Positions 1 through 6,563 of a stretch of DNA of 13,895 bases are shown in pieces (the first letter of the stretch is position 1; each line of letters opens with the position of its first letter). This stretch comes from Chloroflexota bacterium (GTDB lineage: Bacteria > Chloroflexota > Anaerolineae > Anaerolineales > Villigracilaceae): positions 1-13,895 of the forward strand of contig JAKANW010000020.1 of the NCBI GenBank assembly GCA_021823555.1, read 5' to 3'. The notes below the pieces were generated by a model that was given only the letters and a program-made list of their open reading frames with translations, had not been told where the DNA came from and did not search any database. Made by a program: the position numbers and the translations under genes.

Positions 1-343
1 CTGCGCGCAGGTGGTCGAATTGCTGGGCGACCTGGAGACGGCAGTGGTCAAGCAGGCGGTGGGACGTTTCGCCGCTGAATGTCTCTCGCCGCAGATGGCG
101 CAGGAGGCGATCTATATGGCGACGGCGCGTGCGGTATCGAGGCTGGAGCAGGGGGAACCCCCCGACCCGTTCGTGGTGGATACGCCCGTGCAGTTGCGCA
201 TCGAGTTCTTTAAGTCCGAGCAGGCCGAGCGCGCCTGTCTTATCCCAGGTGCGCGCCGGGATGGCACACGGGTCTCTTTCAACGCGGCGGAGATGCTGAC
301 CACCTATAACCTATTCCGCGCCGCAGTGGACCTGGCGGGATGA
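1..343 (+). CDS. M55-family D-aminopeptidase (DppA-like), C-terminal fragment
   Basis: This is the 3' end of a gene that begins left of the window; the reading frame is open through base 2 (codons C-A-Q-V-V-E) and stops at TGA 341-343. About 113 residues are visible. The segment resembles the C-terminal part of zinc-dependent D-aminopeptidases of family M55 (B. subtilis DppA type): a V-V-K-x-A-V-G-R-F-A-A stretch, a helix ending in A-V-x-R-L, and a final half with P-V-Q-L-R-I-E-F-F that lies before a G-A-R-R-D-G-T-R-V-S-F segment. These enzymes release N-terminal D-amino acids from peptides, for instance in use of cell-wall-derived peptides. The metal-binding residues of the family lie in the missing N-terminal part, so activity cannot be judged here. 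An internal GTG at 11 is not a start. The assignment is from recalled family similarity. Confidence 0.7.
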   Translation, partial: CAQVVELLGDLETAVVKQAVGRFAAECLSPQMAQEAIYMATARAVSRLEQGEPPDPFVVDTPVQLRIEFFKSEQAERACLIPGARRDGTRVSFNAAEMLTTYNLFRAAVDLAG

Positions 344-418
344 TGGTACAGCGTGAGGGACACGTCCATAACGGGGACAGCCTATGGGGCGCGTGAAGCG
401 GGGCGGGACGGTTTGGAG

Positions 419-428
419 AGACGCGTCT
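419..428. other. 10-bp perfect palindrome upstream of promoter
   Basis: AGACGCGTCT reads the same on both strands and ends 26 bases before the -35 box at 455. The position would suit an operator, but a 10-base palindrome of this composition can also arise by chance. There is no evidence for a specific regulator. Confidence 0.2.
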
Positions 429-454
429 TCCATGAATCCGCACCTGCCTGCAGA

Positions 455-482
455 TTGACTTTCCAGCAGTTCAAGATACAAT
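455..482 (+). promoter_or_regulatory. Sigma70-type promoter of the SET-gene leader
   Basis: TTGACT at 455-460 and TACAAT at 477-482 are separated by 16 bases, a near-consensus housekeeping promoter. Transcription would start near 489 and give a leader of about 170 bases before the first well-supported start codon at 662. The same arrangement, with 14 identical bases across the -35 region (GATTGACTTTCCAG) and the same -10 box at the same distance, occurs again at 11720-11749. Confidence 0.65.
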
Positions 483-537
483 TGCGCTGTTTAATATCCT
501 TTAGGAGAGACCTATTTCACTTTTCGCACGAGCCTGA

Positions 538-636
538 ATGCAAGAGCTTGTGTCTGCCTTCAACCAACTTTGCCAATCGTATCCGGCAACCGCCGCCCTC
601 CCTTTGATTCTTGGAGAGGCGGCGGGATTGCTGTAA
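538..636 (+). CDS. Candidate 32-aa leader ORF
   Basis: ATG at 538 opens a 32-codon frame ending at TAA 634-636. The peptide begins M-Q-E-L-V-S-A-F-N-Q-L and ends in A-A-G-L-L; its composition looks like ordinary protein rather than random translation. The start directly follows an in-frame TGA (535-537) and no clear Shine-Dalgarno sequence precedes it, so translation is doubtful. The hairpin at 590-625 lies inside the frame, which would let a translating ribosome block its folding, as in leader-peptide control. It may equally be a decayed gene remnant. Confidence 0.25.
   Translation: MQELVSAFNQLCQSYPATAALPLILGEAAGLL
590..625 (+). promoter_or_regulatory. GC-rich hairpin in the leader before the small ORF and SET gene
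   Basis: CCGCCGCC at 590-597 pairs with GGCGGCGG at 618-625, and the stem continues with CTCC (598-601) against GGAG (613-616) after one bulged A at 617, giving 12 base pairs around an 11-base loop. No U-run follows, so it is not a standard intrinsic terminator. Its place between promoter 455-482 and the ribosome site at 653-657 suggests an attenuation or mRNA-stability element, but this is inference. Confidence 0.4.
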
Positions 637-661
637 ATTGGAAATTTCACCCGGAGGTCCT

Positions 662-811
662 ATGTTTCTAGTTGATACATCGAAACATCATCTCACCCAT
701 TCCATGTCCTGCTTCGATGCCCGTGTCGCGTTGACGGGCAAAGTGTCGAGTTGTGAACTCTTCGGCATTGACGCGTATGCCGAGGATGATTTGGGCTATG
801 CGCCCTCGTAA
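662..811 (+). CDS. Small hypothetical protein (49 aa) upstream of SET gene
   Basis: ATG at 662 is preceded by GGAGG at 653-657, a good ribosome site although the spacing of 4 bases is short. The frame ends at TAA 809-811, 15 bases before the SET gene, so both would share one transcript. The 49-residue product has two cysteines, several histidines near the N-terminus and an acidic C-terminal stretch (A-E-D-D-L-G-Y), with no membrane segment or signal peptide. I do not recognise it. It could be a small partner of the SET protein or a translated leader that couples ribosomes into the SET gene. Confidence 0.45.
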   Translation: MFLVDTSKHHLTHSMSCFDARVALTGKVSSCELFGIDAYAEDDLGYAPS

Positions 812-826
812 CCAAGAAAGGAAAAA

Positions 827-1357
827 ATGACCGGACAGTATTACTCCTACCTTAGCCCGAAGTGTCAGTCGGGGCCGTTTGTTGAAAAGGGCGGATGCGG
901 TGTCTTTGCCCGCCAGCCCATTAAGAAGGGCGAGTTGATCTCCTTATGGGGGGGAAAGATCGTAGCGGAAGACGAGCTGGATCCAAACATGCGCGACTTC
1001 ACTCAACGCATTGTGCAGATCGAGGAAGGCCTCTACCTGGAGACCCCGGCGCTGCTCGAACCTTCCGATTGTTTCAACCATTCCTGCGAACCGAATATCG
1101 GATTTACTGGGCAAATTGGCCTGGTGTCCATGCGCGACATCGAAGAAGGTGAAGAACTGAGCCTCGATTACGCCATGTGCGATGGCACGCCTTACGACGA
1201 GTTCGACTGTTATTGCGGCGCGGAACATTGCCGCGGCCACGTATCAGGGAATGACTGGAAACGCCCCGAGTTGTGGGAGCGATATGACGGTTACTTTTCA
1301 CCCTATCTGGCGCGCCGCATCGAAGCCTTGAAGGCCGAGATGCGCCAGCACGCCTAG
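827..1357 (+). CDS. SET-domain protein (putative protein-lysine methyltransferase)
   Basis: This 176-residue protein is almost entirely a SET domain followed by a post-SET zinc motif. The N-terminal G-C-G-V-F-A (23-28) corresponds to the first SAM-contacting strand, N-H-S-C-E-P-N (84-90) is the hallmark SET motif, E-L-S-L-D-Y (110-115) supplies the catalytic tyrosine region, and C-Y-C-G-A-E-H-C (128-135) is the CxCx4C post-SET cluster that binds zinc together with Cys87. SET enzymes transfer methyl groups from SAM to lysine side chains. All key residues are present, so it is probably active; the substrate in bacteria is unknown. The start is supported by AAAGG at 817-821, five bases before ATG. 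It follows the 49-aa ORF and ends before the hairpins at 1392-1478. No signal peptide is seen, so it should act in the cytoplasm. Confidence 0.88.
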   Translation: MTGQYYSYLSPKCQSGPFVEKGGCGVFARQPIKKGELISLWGGKIVAEDELDPNMRDFTQRIVQIEEGLYLETPALLEPSDCFNHSCEPNIGFTGQIGLVSMRDIEEGEELSLDYAMCDGTPYDEFDCYCGAEHCRGHVSGNDWKRPELWERYDGYFSPYLARRIEALKAEMRQHA

Positions 1358-1391
1358 CCAAAACATGTGCCATGCACTGTAATGATAGTAG

Positions 1392-1410
1392 ACATTATCG
1401 GAAATAATGT
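1392..1410. repeat. AT-rich perfect hairpin after the SET gene
   Basis: ACATTAT (1392-1398) and ATAATGT (1404-1410) form a 7-bp stem with a 5-base loop. It lies 34 bases after the SET stop codon and 6 bases before the larger palindrome. It may help stop transcription or protect the 3' end of the mRNA. Confidence 0.4.
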
Positions 1411-1416
1411 GCAAGC

Positions 1417-1478
1417 ACCGTCCCGAAGGTTTGTTTGAAGTAATTTGGACGCCCGGCGACATCCTTCGGGACGTTTTT
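1417..1478 (+). terminator. Intrinsic terminator built from a palindromic repeat, copy 1
   Basis: CGTCCCGAAGG (1419-1429) is perfectly complementary to CCTTCGGGACG (1463-1473), an 11-bp stem with a 33-base loop, followed directly by TTTTT (1474-1478). It therefore fits an intrinsic terminator for the SET transcript. The left arm with its flanks (ACCGTCCCGAAGGTTTG, 1417-1433) recurs exactly at 10663-10679, where the same stem surrounds a different loop. This marks it as one copy of a dispersed palindromic element that here also has the U-run. Confidence 0.6.
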
Positions 1479-1548
1479 CCCAATTACCGATAAAGTCCAG
1501 TAACCTGTCGCGTCAAGCGGGATATGATCCTGCTCGACGCCTTTCTTT

Positions 1549-1554
1549 TATGAT
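1549..1554 (+). promoter_or_regulatory. Candidate -10 box of the glycosyltransferase operon
   Basis: TATGAT at 1549-1554 matches the -10 consensus in five of six positions and is followed 13 bases later by the chosen ATG (1568). A start site near 1561 would leave a leader of only about 7 bases, which fits the absence of any Shine-Dalgarno sequence before this ATG. No good -35 box is seen at the usual distance, so this is tentative. Confidence 0.35.
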
Positions 1555-1567
1555 ACACTGCTGCGCA

Positions 1568-3010
1568 ATGTCCTCGCCTCGGGCCTTCGCCACCCGTGTG
1601 TTCCTGGTCGCATTGATCCTGCGCCTGATCCCCGTCCTGTTGGCGCGTGGATTGGGCATTGGCCTGGATGACATGTTCCAGTATGACATGCTGGCGCGCA
1701 GCCTGGTCTCTGGCAATGGCTATCGCTGGTATGCCCAACCTGATCTGGCGCAACTCGAACCCTACGTTCATTTCGATCTTTCATCTGTAAATTACGACCC
1801 GGTGCGCGGCGTGCCGACCTCCTTCCGCGCTCCGCTGTACCCGGCCTTCCTGGCTTTGATCTATACGGCCAGCGGCACAGGCTTCTCGCGTTTCTTCGCC
1901 GCCCGCCTGGCGCAGGCCATCCTGCTGGGCGCGCCGTTGGCCCCGCTGACCTATTTTGCGGCCCGGCGCTTGCTGGCTGGCAATGAACGCGCCGCCCGCC
2001 TGGCAGCCTGGGCTGTGGCTGTCTACCCGATGCTGCTCATCTTCCCGCTTGGCCTGGGCACGGAAAATCTCTTCTTCCTGCTGGTCCTGGCCTCTTTCCT
2101 CGTCCTCCTGATTTCCGCCGAACGCCCGACCCCCCTCAATTTTTTGCTTTCGGGATTCCTGCTTGGGCTGGCCGCCCTGACGCGTTCCGTGATCCTGCCT
2201 TGCGCGGGGCTGGCCGTCCTGTGGGCCTGGTTTGCGCTCAAGCAAAAGCGCGGTGCGCTATTGATGGCCGTTGCGCTGGCGGTCACCATCGCGCCCTGGA
2301 TCGTGCGCAACTCCCTTTTGTATGGCCGCCTGACGGGCATCGAGACTTCGCTGGGCTACAACCTGTATGTCGGTTACCACCCGCAAAGCACGGGCACATT
2401 TACCTTCGGGCCGTCGCTTGATCTGGTGCCGATCCTGGATGACGCCGTGCGCGACCGGCTTGGGACACAGAAAGCACTGGCTTTCATCCAGGCGGACCCG
2501 GGACGTTTCCTGCCGCTGGCCCTCAGCCGCCTGGGTCATTTCTTTCGCCTGGAGCTGCGTGTGCTGGAGTACTTCTATTCCAGCAATTTCTTTGGCTACC
2601 TGCCGCTTCCGCTGCTGCTGGCCCTGGCCGCGTTCTTTGGCCTGCCCTTTGCCATCCTTTCACTCTCGGCGGCTTTTGGCGCACTGGCGCTGCCTCGCAG
2701 TCCGACGGCGCTTCTGGCTCTTCTTTTCTTTATTGGATATCTCACCCCGCACGTTTTCATTCTCTCTGAGGAACGCTTTCACCTGGTGTTGATCCCGTTG
2801 TTCGCGATGGTCGCCGCTCCAGCCAGCCTTGGCCTGTCCGCCATTTGGACGCGTTCCCTCGCCTCGCGCGGCGGACGGCTGGCCCTGTCCCTGGCTTGCC
2901 TCGTGGCCCTGCTGCTGCTCTTCAACTGGACATATCAGTTCACCAGCGACGCGGCCAAATTTGCCGCCTTACTCGGTCCGCACGGAAACCAGACCTTTTT
3001 CCCGTATTGA
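1568..3010 (+). CDS. Polytopic membrane glycosyltransferase, GT39/ArnT-like
   Basis: This 480-residue protein has about ten or more hydrophobic segments and the layout of the dolichyl-phosphate-mannose mannosyltransferase/ArnT superfamily, which moves a sugar from a polyprenyl-phosphate carrier to a protein or lipid on the outer face of the membrane. After the first helix (about 9-27) comes G-L-D-D-M-F-Q-Y-D (32-40), where an acidic residue of the first external loop is expected to be catalytic, followed by S-L-V-S-G-N-G-Y (45-52) and F-R-A-P-L-Y-P-A-F (86-94). A-P-W-I-V-R-N (242-248) is a further typical motif. The frame is open from 1445, but those codons run through the hairpin repeat, so ATG 1568 is the likely start. 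It is the first gene of a five-gene plus-strand operon. The acceptor is not predictable from sequence. Confidence 0.78.
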   Translation: MSSPRAFATRVFLVALILRLIPVLLARGLGIGLDDMFQYDMLARSLVSGNGYRWYAQPDLAQLEPYVHFDLSSVNYDPVRGVPTSFRAPLYPAFLALIYTASGTGFSRFFAARLAQAILLGAPLAPLTYFAARRLLAGNERAARLAAWAVAVYPMLLIFPLGLGTENLFFLLVLASFLVLLISAERPTPLNFLLSGFLLGLAALTRSVILPCAGLAVLWAWFALKQKRGALLMAVALAVTIAPWIVRNSLLYGRLTGIETSLGYNLYVGYHPQSTGTFTFGPSLDLVPILDDAVRDRLGTQKALAFIQADPGRFLPLALSRLGHFFRLELRVLEYFYSSNFFGYLPLPLLLALAAFFGLPFAILSLSAAFGALALPRSPTALLALLFFIGYLTPHVFILSEERFHLVLIPLFAMVAAPASLGLSAIWTRSLASRGGRLALSLACLVALLLLFNWTYQFTSDAAKFAALLGPHGNQTFFPY

Positions 3011-3023
3011 ATCGGAGCCGCCC

Positions 3024-3638
3024 ATGAAGACCCTGCTTGGCGAAAGACTTCACTTCGACTGGAAGGTGGTTACCATCACCATCGCCAGCACCCTGCTGTT
3101 GATGGTGGACTATTACCACAGGCTGACCCCGGATAAGGGTTTGGACAGGACGATCCTGTATCTCCTTATTCCGCTTTTCTTTATCATAGTGATCTTTCGT
3201 GAGAACCCGCGTGAATACGGCTTCACGCTCGGCGATTGGAAGGCGGGCATACTCATCACGTTGATTGCCATCATTTTGATCGCCCCGGTTTTGTGGCTGG
3301 TGGCGCGCGGCGGGGCCATGCAGTCCTATTACCAGAAGCAGGTGGGCGGTCTGCCCTGGAACACTTTTGTAGACCTCTTCGGTTGGGAGTTCATCTTCCG
3401 CGGCTGGCTCTTGTTCGGCTATGCCCGCAAGTTCGGCCCGCAGGCGCTCTGGCTACAGGCTGTCCCCTTTGCACTGGCGCACCTCAGCAAGCCCGAAGTT
3501 GAGACGCTGTCCACCATCTTCGGCGGCTTCGTCTTTGGTTGGGTTGCCTATCGGACAAAATCCTTTTTGTATCCCTTCCTCATCCACTGGTTCGTCGGCT
3601 CCTTCACGATCCTGGTGGCGGCAGGCGTGATTGGCTGA
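3024..3638 (+). CDS. CPBP-family intramembrane protein (CAAX-protease/Abi-like)
   Basis: This 204-residue protein has roughly six membrane segments and the three conserved sites of the CPBP family, which includes Rce1-like intramembrane proteases and bacteriocin self-protection proteins. Motif 1 is W-E-F-I-F-R-G-W-L-L (121-130), with a single Glu (E122) and Arg126 where the common form has EExxxR. Motif 2 is F149-A-L-A-H153 (FxxxH). Motif 3 is around H188-W-F-V-G, where the usual HxxxN has Gly in place of Asn. Several CPBP members keep only the second Glu, so activity is possible but unproven. The ATG at 3024 lies 13 bases after the glycosyltransferase stop; the frame is open further upstream but only in the shadow of that gene. 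The 3' end overlaps the next gene by 8 bases. No specific substrate can be inferred. Confidence 0.75.
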   Translation: MKTLLGERLHFDWKVVTITIASTLLLMVDYYHRLTPDKGLDRTILYLLIPLFFIIVIFRENPREYGFTLGDWKAGILITLIAIILIAPVLWLVARGGAMQSYYQKQVGGLPWNTFVDLFGWEFIFRGWLLFGYARKFGPQALWLQAVPFALAHLSKPEVETLSTIFGGFVFGWVAYRTKSFLYPFLIHWFVGSFTILVAAGVIG

Positions 3639-4074
3639 GTTCCAACTGCGACGGGCGGTGGAGGCGGATTCGGTCCCAATCCGGGAGCTGATCCATTTGG
3701 TCAGGATCAACCCCATAGGTCTGGATTGGAAGCGCTTCATCGTGGCAGTCGCGCCGCAGGGACAGGTTATCGGCTGTGGCCAGCTCAAGCCTCATGGGGC
3801 GGATGTCCTCGAACTGGCCTCCATCGCAGTCCAGCCGGATTATCGAAAGCAGGGCGTGGCGCGCGCCGTGATCGAACATTTGCTGGCCAGGAGTCCGCGC
3901 CCTTTGTATCTAACGTGCCGTTCACGGCTTGGCCCGTTCTACGAAAAGTTTGGCTTTCAAGCCTTGACCTCCAACGAGATGCCGCGCTACTTCCGGCGCA
4001 TTCAACGCTTGGCCGGGATGGTGAATGCGCTCGCAAGGTCAGGAGAAAGCCTGCTGGTGATGAAGTTGAAGTAA
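3631..4074 (+). CDS. GNAT-family N-acetyltransferase
   Basis: The 147-residue protein matches the GNAT fold that moves an acetyl group from acetyl-CoA to an amine. The N-terminal strand F-Q-L-R-R-A-V-E-A-D-S is the usual fold start; L-A-S-I-A-V-Q-P-D-Y-R-K-Q-G-V-A-R (62-78) is motif A with the R/Q-x-x-G-x-A pyrophosphate loop; and R-L-G-P-F-Y-E-K-F-G-F (99-109) is the typical C-terminal motif. The start is TTG at 3631, the first codon after an in-frame stop at 3628. A later GTG at 3658 would delete the first strand, so TTG is preferred. It overlaps the CPBP gene by 8 bases, which suggests translational coupling. The acceptor is unknown; the spacing of motifs recalls amino-acid or small-amine acetyltransferases. 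Confidence 0.82.
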   Translation: MAEFQLRRAVEADSVPIRELIHLVRINPIGLDWKRFIVAVAPQGQVIGCGQLKPHGADVLELASIAVQPDYRKQGVARAVIEHLLARSPRPLYLTCRSRLGPFYEKFGFQALTSNEMPRYFRRIQRLAGMVNALARSGESLLVMKLK

Positions 4075-4083
4075 AATTCAGGT

Positions 4084-4644
4084 ATGCAGATGCGCTCGAT
4101 ATTCAATGTATTGATTGGGGTTGTGGCAGGCTTCATTCTTGCTGGCGCCTTGTTCCTTATCAGCCGTTCGCCGTCTGGCAAGCCGGTCACCCTGGCGCCG
4201 GCGCCCACCAAATCGCCGATCGTGGTGCAGGTGAGCGGGGCGGTGCCGCGGCCCGGACTGTATCAGTTTGCCGAGGGCAGCCGCGTGCAGGATGCCATCA
4301 CAGCCGCGGGCGGCCTCCTGACCGAGGCGGACGTATCTGGCATCAACCTGGCGGCCCGCCTCGAAGACGGCCAGCAGTTGGATATCCCATACAGTAATGG
4401 TTCAGCTGCCCCAACCGCTACGCCTTCAGCCACTAACACTCCCGCGGTGTCGGATCTGCTGAATATTAATACAGCCACGCTGGAGGAGCTGGACAGCCTG
4501 CCGGGGATTGGCCCGACCACTGCCCAGAAGATCATTGACTATCGCACGGAGCACGGTCCCTTCCAGGCCATCGAAGACATTATGAACGTCTCGGGCATTG
4601 GGCCGGCCACCTTTGATCGCATCAAAGACCTCATCACCGTCTGA
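4084..4644 (+). CDS. comEA: ComEA-like DNA-binding competence protein (SLBB + helix-hairpin-helix)
   Basis: This 186-residue protein has the ComEA architecture. One N-terminal membrane anchor (about 7-27) is followed by a short Pro/Lys linker, an SLBB domain (about 46-103, beginning V-V-Q-V-S-G-A-V-P-R-P-G-L-Y), a Ser/Thr/Pro/Ala linker (about 104-123) and a tandem helix-hairpin-helix domain (about 124-185) with L-N-I-N-T-A-T-L-E-E-L, L-P-G-I-G-P and V-S-G-I-G-P. In transformable bacteria ComEA binds incoming double-stranded DNA outside the membrane and hands it to the ComEC channel. No ComEC gene lies in this window. It starts 9 bases after the acetyltransferase; ATG at 4084 or 4090 are both possible, and no strong ribosome site is seen, which fits coupling within the operon. 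Confidence 0.9.
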   Translation: MQMRSIFNVLIGVVAGFILAGALFLISRSPSGKPVTLAPAPTKSPIVVQVSGAVPRPGLYQFAEGSRVQDAITAAGGLLTEADVSGINLAARLEDGQQLDIPYSNGSAAPTATPSATNTPAVSDLLNINTATLEELDSLPGIGPTTAQKIIDYRTEHGPFQAIEDIMNVSGIGPATFDRIKDLITV

Positions 4645-4664
4645 TCTCCTTTCGAAGAATCATC

Positions 4665-5222
4665 ATGCCATCCTTCGATCACTTTGATTTCATCGCCCCG
4701 ATTTACGCGCGCGTCGGGGAATACAGTGGACTGCAAACCCTGCTGCGTGTGGCCGACCTGCCTACGCAGGGCCGCTTGCTGGATGTAGGCGGCGGCACGG
4801 GGCGCGTATCCCGTTCCCTGCGCGATCACGTGGATGGGATCATGCTAGCCGACGTGTCCCTGGGGATGCTGCGCTTCGCCGCTTCCGTTCCCGGACTTCG
4901 GCCTGCCGCGGCCGCCTCCGAGCGCTTGCCTTTCCCGGACGGTTCCTTCGAACGCATCATCATCGTGGATGCGCTGCATCACGTGGCCCACCAGTCCACA
5001 ACTGCGAATGAATTGTGGCGCGTGCTCAAGCCCGGCGGCCGGATCGTGATCGAGGAGCCGGACATCCGTACCTTTGGCGTCAAATTGATCGCGCTGGCCG
5101 AGAAACTGTTGCTGATGCGCAGTCACTTCCTATCTCCTCAGCAAATCAAGGAATTGTTCCCGCAGGCAAGGGTGGATATCTTCGCGGAGGATTCAAGCGC
5201 CTGGGTCATCGTACATAAATAG
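4665..5222 (+). CDS. Class I SAM-dependent methyltransferase (UbiE/type 11-like)
   Basis: This 185-residue protein has the Rossmann methyltransferase core. Motif I is L-L-D-V-G-G-G-T-G-R (38-47), which binds SAM. L-P-F-P-D-G-S-F (88-95) and the following hydrophobic strand with V-D-A-L-H-H-V (101-107) are the type-11 signature, and L-K-P-G-G-R (121-126) is motif III. The N-terminus F-D-H-F-D-F-I-A-P-I-Y resembles the quinone/sterol methyltransferase start. At 185 residues it is shorter than UbiE/MenG (about 230-250), so it is more likely a small-molecule methyltransferase of unknown substrate than the menaquinone enzyme. It is the last gene of the operon, 20 bases after comEA, and runs toward the converging acyl-CoA dehydrogenase gene. 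Confidence 0.85.
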   Translation: MPSFDHFDFIAPIYARVGEYSGLQTLLRVADLPTQGRLLDVGGGTGRVSRSLRDHVDGIMLADVSLGMLRFAASVPGLRPAAAASERLPFPDGSFERIIIVDALHHVAHQSTTANELWRVLKPGGRIVIEEPDIRTFGVKLIALAEKLLLMRSHFLSPQQIKELFPQARVDIFAEDSSAWVIVHK

Positions 5223-5223
5223 G

Positions 5224-5240
5224 GCGGGCTACAAACCCGC
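5224..5240. terminator. Short hairpin in convergent gap
   Basis: GCGGG (5224-5228) pairs with CCCGC (5236-5240) around a 7-base loop, starting 1 base after the methyltransferase stop. It sits between two converging genes, so it may end transcription from both sides, but there is no U-run and the stem is short. Confidence 0.35.
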
Positions 5241-5283
5241 TCGATCAAATTTATCAGGCTAAAACCCAACCTGCATAAAGCTT

Positions 5284-5315
5284 GGGGATTGCTTCGCCAC
5301 GTGCGCTCGCAAAGA
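5284..5315. repeat. Dispersed intergenic repeat of the 'GAAGCAATCC' type
   Basis: Read on the minus strand, this stretch contains TTGCGAGC, a short GC-rich middle and GGCGAAGCAATCCCC. From memory, a very similar motif (TTGCGAG ... CGAAGCAATC) is scattered between genes in many bacterial genomes, including Chloroflexota. Only one copy is in the window, so its repeat nature here rests on that recollection. Confidence 0.4.
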
Positions 5316-5331
5316 CAGAACCAACCAGAGT

Positions 5332-6477
5332 TTATTGCTGCAAAATACTCCGGGCAATGACCAGCCTTTGGATCTCGCTCGTGCCTTCGCCAATGGTCAT
5401 CAGGCGCGCGTCGCGGTACATGCGCTCGACGGGATACTCGCGGCTATAGCCATACCCGCCATGCACCTGGATGGCATTGCGGCAAACGCGTTCGGCCATT
5501 TCAGTAGCGAACATCTTGGCCATGGCGGCTTCCTTCGTGTATGGCCGTCCCTGTCCTTTAAGCCAGGCGGCCTTGTAAAGCAGGGTGCGCGCCGCTTCGA
5601 TCTCGGTGGCCGCGTCTGCCAGCATCCATTGGATGGCTTCATAGCTGGCCAGGGACTGCCCGAAGGCGTGGCGTTCCTTTGCGTAGCCAAGGGCGGTCTC
5701 GTAGGCAGCCTGCGCCAGCCCGACTGAAATCGCTCCAATGCCGATCCGCCCGCCATCCAGCGTGGCCAGCGTCTGGTATAAGCCCTTGCCTTCCTCGCCA
5801 ACCAGGTATTCGAGCGGAACGCGCACATCCTGGTAGGACACCGCGTGGGTGGGGGAACCATGCAAGCCCATCTTCTTTTCTGCCGGGCCGATCTTCAAGC
5901 CGGGGGTATCGGTTGGGACCAGGATCTGGCTGAAGGAACGGGAGCCGCTCCCGCTGTCGGTGTGAACGAAGGTGATGATGTACTCAGCAATGGAGGCGTT
6001 GGTCGTCCACATCTTCTCGCCGTTGATGACCCACTCATTCCCCGACTTGACCGCCTTGGTGCGGATGCCCTGCAGGTCTGAGCCTGCGCCGGGTTCGGTC
6101 AGGCCCAGCGAGCCTAATTTGTTTTTGCCGCTGGCCACCAGCGGCAGCCATTTCTTCTTGAGCGCCTCGGAGCCGAACAACACCAACGGCGCGGTGCCGA
6201 GTCCGTTGTGAGCCGCCAGGGCCAGTGCCGTGGAACCGCAGCCCCAGCCGAGTTCCTCGATGGCAATGGCCGCGCTGACCGCGTCCACGTTTGCGCCGCC
6301 GTATTCTTCGGGGATGTTCAGTCCCAGCAATCCCAAAGGCCCTCCCTTGCGGACAGCCTCCCAATTGAAGGCGCTGGTCTCATCCACCTCATGAGCCTTT
6401 GGCTGCACCTCCGCCGCCACGAAATCGTGGACGGCTTTCTGCCACATACGTTGTTCATCGTTCAGATCAAAGTCCAT
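5332..6477 (-). CDS. Acyl-CoA dehydrogenase (FAD-dependent)
   Basis: This 381-residue protein is a full-length short/medium-chain acyl-CoA dehydrogenase. It oxidises an acyl-CoA to the 2-enoyl-CoA in fatty-acid or branched-chain amino-acid breakdown and passes electrons to electron-transferring flavoprotein. G-L-T-E-P-G-A-G-S-D-L-Q-G (125-137) is the first family signature, and Q-V-H-G-G-Y-G-Y-S-R-E-Y-P-V-E-R (337-352) is the second. Glu364 in I-G-E-G-T-S-E-I-Q aligns with the catalytic base of the medium-chain enzyme. The start is well defined: GGAGGAG (6490-6484 on this strand) lies 6 bases before ATG. No ETF or thiolase gene is near, and 112 bases of hairpin-rich DNA separate it from the Rieske gene upstream, so it may be its own unit or may receive read-through. 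Confidence 0.95.
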   Translation of the reverse strand: MDFDLNDEQRMWQKAVHDFVAAEVQPKAHEVDETSAFNWEAVRKGGPLGLLGLNIPEEYGGANVDAVSAAIAIEELGWGCGSTALALAAHNGLGTAPLVLFGSEALKKKWLPLVASGKNKLGSLGLTEPGAGSDLQGIRTKAVKSGNEWVINGEKMWTTNASIAEYIITFVHTDSGSGSRSFSQILVPTDTPGLKIGPAEKKMGLHGSPTHAVSYQDVRVPLEYLVGEEGKGLYQTLATLDGGRIGIGAISVGLAQAAYETALGYAKERHAFGQSLASYEAIQWMLADAATEIEAARTLLYKAAWLKGQGRPYTKEAAMAKMFATEMAERVCRNAIQVHGGYGYSREYPVERMYRDARLMTIGEGTSEIQRLVIARSILQQ

Positions 6478-6510
6478 TGCTTGCTCCTCCTGGCAAAATT
6501 AGATGCGTGG

Positions 6511-6529
6511 GGCGGAATGTTATTCCGCC
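6511..6529. repeat. Palindromic hairpin A (8-bp stem)
   Basis: GGCGGAAT (6511-6518), loop GTT, ATTCCGCC (6522-6529) is a perfect inverted repeat. It lies between the Rieske gene end and the acyl-CoA dehydrogenase start. Its core differs from hairpin B (6564-6580) by one paired substitution plus loop bases, so the two look like members of one family. Confidence 0.6.
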
Positions 6530-6563
6530 GAAACGATGTGGGATATTATTACATCCAGAATAC

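Noticed and set aside
353..607. 84-codon plus-strand frame after the M55 gene
   Set aside because: No ribosome site, irregular composition, and the frame covers the strong promoter at 455-482.
1445..1567. Upstream extension of the glycosyltransferase frame to 1445
   Set aside because: The extra 41 codons run through the palindromic repeat and terminator and have no membrane-protein character. ATG 1568 precedes the first helix directly.
1781..2245. Long minus-strand open frame (154 codons) inside the glycosyltransferase gene
   Set aside because: Its product is dominated by Gln, Arg, Gly and Glu with no fold-like pattern, as expected for the antisense of a GC-rich membrane-protein gene. The plus-strand frame has clear family motifs.
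5332..6477. Plus-strand open frames across the acyl-CoA dehydrogenase gene
   Set aside because: They are antisense shadows. The minus-strand product has both family signatures and a good ribosome site.
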